From Odobenus rosmarus divergens (taxonomy: Eukaryota > Chordata > Mammalia > Carnivora > Odobenidae), in NCBI RefSeq assembly GCF_000321225.1, contig NW_004450461.1:857203-921202 (forward strand): a DNA stretch of 64,000 nucleotides, read 5' to 3'. Position 1 is the first letter of the stretch. Every line of letters begins with the position of its first letter. Below are positions 57,845 through 64,000 of the stretch, in pieces. Under the pieces are notes generated by a model. That model searched no databases. It saw only the letters and a program-made list of their open reading frames with translations, and was not told the origin of the DNA. A program made the translations under genes and the position numbers.

Positions 57845-58060
57845 TTCATTCATCCATTCAGAACCATTTTTCTTTATTGTCTGCTTGTACTGTAAATGTT
57901 TTAGACAGAGTAGAGAAAAAAATCACTTATCTCATAGACCTCAATGCTTTTAAACAATAACTAATCAAGTAATTAATTTATTTCCGTTTTACTGAATAAG
58001 TGAAGGAAAAGGAGAGGGCTAGAATAGTGCCTGATAGAAATAACCGACCTAGAGTATCTT
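57845..58060 (-). mobile_element. Possible L2 3' fragment
   Basis: ATTCATTCATCCATTCAGA and a degraded TACTGTAAATGTTTTAGACA to CTCATAGACCTCAATGC follow the complement of the L2 3' end. Confidence 0.5.
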
Positions 58061-59066
58061 GCGACTTGCAGTGTGGTGACAGAGTGGAAAAAACAAGGAG
58101 ATGGATTTCTTTTTAATTATAGGACAGTCGGTTTACCATATGCAGTAGATGATACCTATGGTACTATCCCAAAATCAAATAGAGTGTATAAAGTAGCAGC
58201 CATTTGAAAACTATAAAGAAATTTTGAGCATTATAGGAAAAGAGTTGTGTTAGGTCCACTCAAGATGAAAACAAGAAAAAGGGACTATTTCTCACTCATA
58301 AAGCTGAGTGAGCATTTTTAGGCATAGAAACCTGTATCCCTACTGGCAAATGTTACTCTTTTTATTTATAGAGGACTTTGTGATTCAGATAATATGGCCT
58401 ATTTATTTGGGGGGGGGCTACTTACATAACCTAGATATCATCCTAGTGTCGGAAATGCACCATCTCATTAGGGTTTTAAGTTACTAATTTGAAGACTACG
58501 CTCTTTACATGATATGTTTATTTCTAGTACTGAAAGAAATTATTTACTTTAATATGCAGGCAACTTTCTGTTTCTCTGCCTTGCAGTCTTTCATAATATA
58601 AGATTATAGGAAGACATTAAATTGCCAGAACAATTATAAGATCTTACATTTGTATATTATATATATCAGTGGAAATCCTCTCTAAGCTTCAAATTCTATT
58701 AGCTATCTCTATAGAATTATAAAATTCAGAGTAAATAGGAAGAAAAGAGGTAGAATATTCTCCTACCAGAAAAATGTGTCATTCTCTACTAAGTTACTGG
58801 CTTGTAATAGATAAATTCTTGTTTCAGATGTGCAACAGAAGGAATTAGAGATTAATGGAAACACCTCTGGAAATAGGTGCACATCTGTGTGTACAACACA
58901 ACTCTTTTCCTATTATGCTCAGATGTGCAACAGAACAGATGTCCCTCCAAACCTCTTGAATTCCAAGCAAAACCAAACATCAATGTTTTTCAATAAAATA
59001 CTTTGCTGTTGAAGTTATAAATAACTGTATGTCTTCATGTTAGCACCTGTATTTATTTCTGTAAAA
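58061..59066. other. AT-rich DNA with local direct repeats, no gene
   Basis: TCAGATGTGCAACAGAA occurs at 58824-58840 and 58919-58935. The segment 58840-58876 recurs near 61715. No transposon or exon is recognised. Confidence 0.6.
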
Positions 59067-59077
59067 ATATATCTTCT

Positions 59078-59289
59078 CGGGGTGCCTGGGTGGCTCAGTC
59101 AGTTAAGCGTCTGCCTTTGGCTAAAGTCATGATCCCAGGGTCCTAGGATCAAGTCCTGCTTTGGGCTCCCTTCTTAGCAAGGAGTCTGCTTCTCCCATTT
59201 CCTCTGCCTCTCTCCCCACTTGTTCTCACTCTCTCTCTCGCCTGCTCTCTTTCTCTCAAATAAATTAAAATCTTAAAAATTATATATAT
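59078..59289 (+). mobile_element. CAN-SINE
   Basis: Head GGGGTGCCTGGGTGGCTCAG, CT-rich body and AAATAAATTAAAATCTT tail followed by TA units. An 11-base duplication, ATATATCTTCT, lies at 59067-59077 and 59290-59300. Confidence 0.92.
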
Positions 59290-59499
59290 ATATATCTTCT
59301 ATTCTATGAATCACCTCATGATTCATAACAACTCATTGTTGGAAGACAATTTCTATGGGTCTTTCACATATTTGCATATCTTTTAAGTAAGAATCTAATT
59401 GTCCTATCTTCTGGATGCTTTTCAGGAATGTTTATATATTGGATAGCCTTCAAAGATAGAGATAATATCTACTTCAGAGGCAAAGGATAGGCATACTTA

Positions 59500-59735
59500 C
59501 AAGTCATTATCAAATAATTGGGGTCCCTAAGCTCAGGGTTCCTCTCTTATGTAACCCACTATGTGTTCAGGTATCACTTGGTCTTTTGACATCACTGTGT
59601 AGGGATTGAAACTTGGAAAATCAATTAAAAAATATTGTTACTCTGCCTACTGCTATTGCTGTAAGTAATAAACTGCCCTTTATCTTTGAGCTAGTAGTCT
59701 TGTGTTGTCTAACAGCATCCATGGATATGAGTCAG
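59500..59735 (+). mobile_element. Possible LTR fragment
   Basis: GTAAGTAATAAACTGCCCTT followed by a CTTGTGTTGTCTAACAGC end, after a segment with TGTGTTCAGGTATCACTTGG, resembles an LTR polyadenylation region. The family is unknown. Confidence 0.35.
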
Positions 59736-60179
59736 TATAAATTTTTAACTTGTAAATGAGGTAAAATCTCAGAACATTTAAAGTTCTTGACACTTATTCC
59801 TGTGAAAGTAGCTAACATTAAAACTATCTTTAGATATTAAAGAGAAAAATTATATAACTTATTATCTGTTACATTGAGAGCTTGAGTTAATTAGTCATGA
59901 ATATCTAAGAGCCAATAAAAATCAATTAAATATCTAAATTCTTAATCTCAATTTATTAATGCATACTGCCAGATTTATACTATAGCTCAAATTGAACACT
60001 ATTGTTTTTGTTTATCAGAAGTATTGATAAGAATCTTTTATGCTCTGATACCATAGTTTTGTTGAGAAACAATGTTCTATAGGTCTCTGGTGTTTGTGCA
60101 TATCTTACAAGCAGAGAAACTGACAGGTTTTTTTTCTGAACTGTCTTTTCAAATTTGTTTATATAGTGAAACATTTTAG
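59736..60179. other. AT-rich DNA, no recognised feature
   Basis: Nothing recognised. Confidence 0.5.
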
Positions 60180-60510
60180 ATGGTAGAGATAGTGTCTCCT
60201 GCTAAAGCAGAAGACATGTTTGTTCGCTCTCCAGTTTAATAAAAATAATGCCACCCTTTGAGGCATTTTGCTTACACCTATTATAAAAAACTAAGGTTCC
60301 TTATCTGTGACACAGACCCACTGTGTGTACAACATTTAACTGGGCCACTCTGTGTCACCACCCATCTTGAAGGAGAAGAGAAGGAAGCACATGTTACTTG
60401 CTGTGACGTGAGTGATAAAGTCCTTTGTCTGACCCAAAAGTCCCATTTCTTCTGTCAACATCTCTGAAACTGTGGCAGGATTACCTGTTAGCTCGCCTGT
60501 TAGGTAAAAT
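60180..60510 (+). mobile_element. Possible LTR fragment
   Basis: GTGATAAAGTCCTTTGTCTG and the following bases to TTAGCTCGCCTG have an R-U5-like layout. Less AT-rich than its flanks. Unassigned and tentative. Confidence 0.35.
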
Positions 60511-62162
60511 CTAAGAACTTCCACAGTTCTTGAAAGTTTTTTGACACATTCTCACAGTTCTCAAAAGTTCTATGATTGAATCCATAATCAAGTCCTCAAC
60601 TAAATAATTTTCTTACTAAGTTAGAATACTAATTGAAAGAAAATCATTCATTTCTGAGATAACTCTCATAGCTCATAATTAGCGTCGTATTCTCTGCTTT
60701 ATAACAGTTTAAGGCATAAAATCTAAATGTGCTTCAAAAAGGGAAAAGTAATTTTTTAAAAATCAGTTAAGTGTCTCTAAGGATTAGTCTTATCTATTTG
60801 CCTTGTCTGATGAATTGACTTAATTTTAACAGTCTGGATGAGCTGAATACAATATAAGGATATATGGTGTTCAATTTTAGTTACCGTAGTTTATTCTTCA
60901 TATTTCTTTCTGCTTAAGAAGAAATTAATTAATTATCCCTTCAGTTGTTGAAGAGCTTTTGTTGTCAAACTAGCTATGGCTGATAGCAATTGCTCAACTG
61001 TATTTCCCCTAAATGCAATACTAACCCACTTTAAAATAAGATAAACATTGGTTTTTCCATAAGATTTATAATCATAAAAAGTGTAGAGAATAAAAAGTAT
61101 AACACAATAAAGGAAAAACATTGTGGTAATTTCAGAACTAAATTAAAAGGCAATGGCCTTCTAAAATTAGAATAGATACACAAAAGAATACATACCACAA
61201 ATACTCAATTATATGAACATTTTTCATAAAAAATGAAAGTTTTTAAAAAAATGCAAGTTTAGACTATGCTTCTGTCTAGAATAACACTTTATAATTTTTG
61301 TTTTATTGCCATTGTGCTTAATAATACTTGTTCAATATTGATTGAATCTTAAGTAGTAATCCAATTATAATTTAAATCGTTTTGAAAGTCTATTATAAAT
61401 ATTTTTGATTACAATACTTAATGAAATGATCCTCACATACCATAAGAAAAATGTCACCAGTAAACAATCAAATAATGAAAAGAGCTTGACCTTATGCCAG
61501 ATAGGTTGAAAAATTGTTGCCAGTGAAAAGACTAGAGGGTTTTGGGAAAAAAGTACTGATGCTTCTAACACAACCCCCTATGAGCCACACTGAGGAATTT
61601 CAAAAAATAAAAAAATAAAAAATGAAAATTCTGAAAATTCTCACTAAAGTCATTTGCCACAATGTGAAGAGAAACATACAGAGTGGGTATGTTTTCCTTG
61701 TGATCAGAAGTTCAAAGGAATTAGAGATGAGTGGAAACACCTCTGGAAATAGATGAAAAGAAGGAAGAACTTGACTCAGAATACAAATAATATATATACA
61801 TATTTTTATTAGAGAGAAATAAGAGATGATAGATTAGATAGATAGATGATAGATAGATGAAAGACAGATGATAGATAAATTGATAGATAGAATTTTTCTG
61901 TGTTTATAAAGGGATATCTAGAATGATAATCACTTGATATTTCCCAGTGGTGAGATTTTATTGGTTTTCATTTCTTTTTCATCTATATTACTTCAATTAT
62001 TTATATTGAGTAGGAATACCTTCACAAAAAATAAATTATAATATTTCAAGAGAAAATAACTTACTATGCTTAATTTTAAGCACTTTTTTGTTGTAATGTT
62101 TTATATTGCCTACAGCAAGACCTGATTTCTTAATTGAAAGATATTTTTTTTAATATTTTTTT
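60511..62162. other. AT-rich DNA with GATA repeat, no gene
   Basis: An A-rich run of AAAAAAT units at 61604-61624, the second copy of the 58840 repeat at 61715-61752, and (GATA)n at 61825-61890. No gene. Confidence 0.55.
61825..61890. repeat. (GATA)n microsatellite
   Basis: Interrupted GATA, GATG and GACA units. Confidence 0.85.
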
Positions 62163-62178
62163 AAAAACCTGGAAAGTG

Positions 62179-62368
62179 GGGACGCCTGGGTGGCTCAGTT
62201 GGTTAAGCATCTGCCTTCAGCTCAGGTCATGATCCCAGGGTTCTGGGATTGAGTTCCACATCGGGCTCCTTGCTCAGTGGGGAGCCTGCTTGCCCTCTGC
62301 CTGCCTCTCCCCCTGCTTGTGCTCTCTCTCTCTCTCTCTGACAAATAAATAAATAAAATCTTAAAAAA
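62179..62368 (+). mobile_element. CAN-SINE
   Basis: Head GGACGCCTGGGTGGCTCAGT, CT-rich body and AAATAAATAAATAAAATC tail. Flanks AAACCTGGAAAGTG (62165) and AAACCCTGAAAAGTG (62369) are a slightly diverged duplication. Confidence 0.92.
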
Positions 62369-62383
62369 AAACCCTGAAAAGTG

Positions 62384-63270
62384 TTCCAATTTTACACAAT
62401 CAAATGGTACATGATATGTTAGAAATACTAGACCATTTAGCCACTTTCCATGTTATCTTCATATTATAGATAGAGGTCAGGTGTGATACAAAAGATATTG
62501 TGTGTTTTTTAATATTCGGATGTATGCCTTTTGCCACTATTAACCTGAGTTCCGTATGTTGAAAGTAAAAGTGCTGTTTGCTGAAGTATTCTCATATTGT
62601 TTTTAATTACATATAATGAATACATTTCAAAACAATTATATCTCAAAAAAATTTACTAAATCTCTAAAAAATATATGCTATGTGTTTCACTTAATATTTT
62701 ATCTGTAATTATTAAGTAATAAAATTCAAAACACAAAAAAAGCACTGTCATTCAAGATCCAGTATAATCCTATTATTAAAATGAGGGGATAAATTTAAAA
62801 GCGATTGTACCATCACCTATAAATCTACATCTCAATTCATTAAATTACTTCCTGGAGGTCACTGACTTTCATCATACAATAAAAAAATTGAGCAGATTTT
62901 TTTATCATTTGTTATTTAAGTCACAGCTTGAGATGCTTAGAGTCATTAAGAATAGTCAAGTATATTGTATGAATTTTAATAAAATCGCCACTATCCTTCT
63001 TGTACTTCTTTTGATCATTGCTGCCGTACTGGAGTGTCATTCACGCAAATAATAGAATGAAATGAAGACACTAAATATTTACATTCAAAAGAACAAACTT
63101 GTTAAGTCTTTTTTTTTTTTTTTCCATTTGGAGTGACTAATTTTGGGAATTACAAAGCTATCTTTACTTGAACATGCATGAAAAGTTGGGAAATCTCTCA
63201 GATATTAGGTAACTCTTTTCCATGCCCCAAAGGTACCCCCGATAGAATACCCTTCCTGCTACTAGGGTGA
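62384..63270. other. AT-rich DNA, no recognised feature
   Basis: About 900 bases, with a T run near 63111. Nothing recognised. Confidence 0.5.
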
Positions 63271-63277
63271 ATATACG

Positions 63278-63410
63278 TCTGTGAGTTACCTTTTGCCACA
63301 TAACAAACCAGATGAAAACTCATGTCTTGAAACAACTAATGCATTTAGCTCATTATTTGGGGCTGGACTCAGCTGGGCAAACCTGAACTCACACAAAACT
63401 GTAAGTCAGT
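63278..63410 (-). mobile_element. Possible MLT1-like fragment
   Basis: TTACCTTTTGCCACATAACAA followed by a degraded block and GGGCTGGACTCAGCTGGGC resembles the complement of old MaLR LTRs. Confidence 0.4.
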
Positions 63411-63647
63411 TGTTGGATGATGTCATACAGATGTTTTTGGTGACAGTGGCATCTGACCACACATGATGGTATTATTAAGAGTTCTAAGGAAGAGAGAGGA
63501 AAAACGCACAAAGACTCTCGACCTCAGAAGTGGCACCTTACCTCTTCTGGTGTGTTCTATTAGCAAAAGCAAGTCAAAACACTAATGCTATTTAAAACGC
63601 TGAATAAATAGATCTAATCTCTTTAAGGAAAGAGATGAAAAGTACTC

Positions 63648-63892
63648 CCCCCTTTAACTTTATGGAGGTATAAATGATATACATAACACTGAGCATATTT
63701 AATGTATACAATCTGATGAATTTGGATATATGCATACATCCAATTTACCATCATCACAAACAGGATTATAAACATATCCATCACTTCCAAAAGTTTGTGT
63801 CCCTTTGCGTTTTTGTTATTGTTGTTTGAACACTTCCCATGACACCTACACTTAACAAATTTTTAAGAGAACAACACTGTATTGAAAAAAAC
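63648..63892 (-). mobile_element. Antisense L1M 3' UTR fragment
   Basis: TTAACTTTATGGAGGTATAAA, ACAATCTGATGAATTTGGAT and AACATATCCATCACTTCCAA match the complement of an L1M 3' UTR in order. Confidence 0.65.
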
Positions 63893-63899
63893 AACCCCA

Positions 63900-64000
63900 A
63901 AATGGGGAGTAGGAGACCTGGATTTCGTCTGGTCTCAGGAATTCAGCTGAATAGGGATCAAACCATTCTGAACACCTACGAACTCAACAGGAGATCGAAG
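63900..64000 (+). mobile_element. Probable 5' start of a young L1, cut by window edge
   Basis: The last 100 bases, from about GGGGAGTAGGAGACCTGG, change abruptly in composition and match what I recall of the 5' UTR of carnivore L1 elements. The sense orientation means the body, if present, lies beyond 64000. Only one copy exists in this window, so this rests on recall. Confidence 0.5.

Overview
This window looks like intergenic or intronic DNA from a carnivoran mammal. I found no exon, tRNA, rRNA or other host gene that I can support. The assignment rests on about twenty copies or fragments of the tRNA-Lys-derived carnivore SINE (CAN-SINE/SINEC: tRNA-like head, CT-rich middle, AAATAAATAAAATCTT-type tail) and on several 3' ends of the carnivore L1 lineage. 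The head and body variants do not look like the canid or felid young subfamilies as I remember them, so an arctoid (bear, seal or mustelid-like) source is my inference. Repeat family names come from recalled consensus sequences, not from a database search.

Layout. 1-3 kb: AT-rich DNA, an L1M piece, then three CAN-SINEs in a row, one broken by a 345-base assembly gap. 3-8 kb: two direct and one inverted copy of an LTR-like repeat, an L1M 3' end, two very short young L1 insertions and an antisense L1M piece. 8-13 kb: one SINE, then about 4 kb with no recognised repeat apart from microsatellites, then MER5A. 13-16 kb: an ancient antisense L2 carrying an MLT1 LTR and two clear SINEs, followed by an AT-rich palindromic tract. 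16-19 kb: hAT, MIR, SINE and MLT1-like pieces. 19-21 kb: an SINE with an extended tail and a 5'-inverted L1. 22-28 kb: an MLT1 LTR, antisense L2, a GC-rich patch, an antisense L1 3' end, a SINE-in-SINE pair and a gap inside a (GAAA)n tract. 28-33 kb: MER20 and a layered L2 hosting an LTR, an SINE and a young L1. 33-38 kb: mostly single-copy-looking DNA plus MIR. 38-43 kb: sense L1M pieces split by SINEs. 43-49 kb: L2 remnants, one SINE, one tiny L1 and a complex unique stretch. 49.2-52.9 kb: a 3.6 kb antisense L1 (ORF2 linker to 3' UTR) hit by two SINEs. 53-64 kb: a long L2 with a MIR inside it, LTR-like pieces, two SINEs, and what appears to be the 5' start of a young L1 running off the right edge.

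No genes work together here. The sequence records successive waves of transposition: L2/MIR, then MER/MLT1, then L1M, then carnivore SINEs and L1. Many relative dates can be read from nesting and from intact target-site duplications (TSDs). I did not find a previously undescribed biological system. The most unusual items are the twin-primed L1, the SINE with an extra 3' segment, the L1 copies with two alternative 3' ends, the inverted LTR-like repeat and an isolated CpG-bearing GC-rich patch with an open frame.
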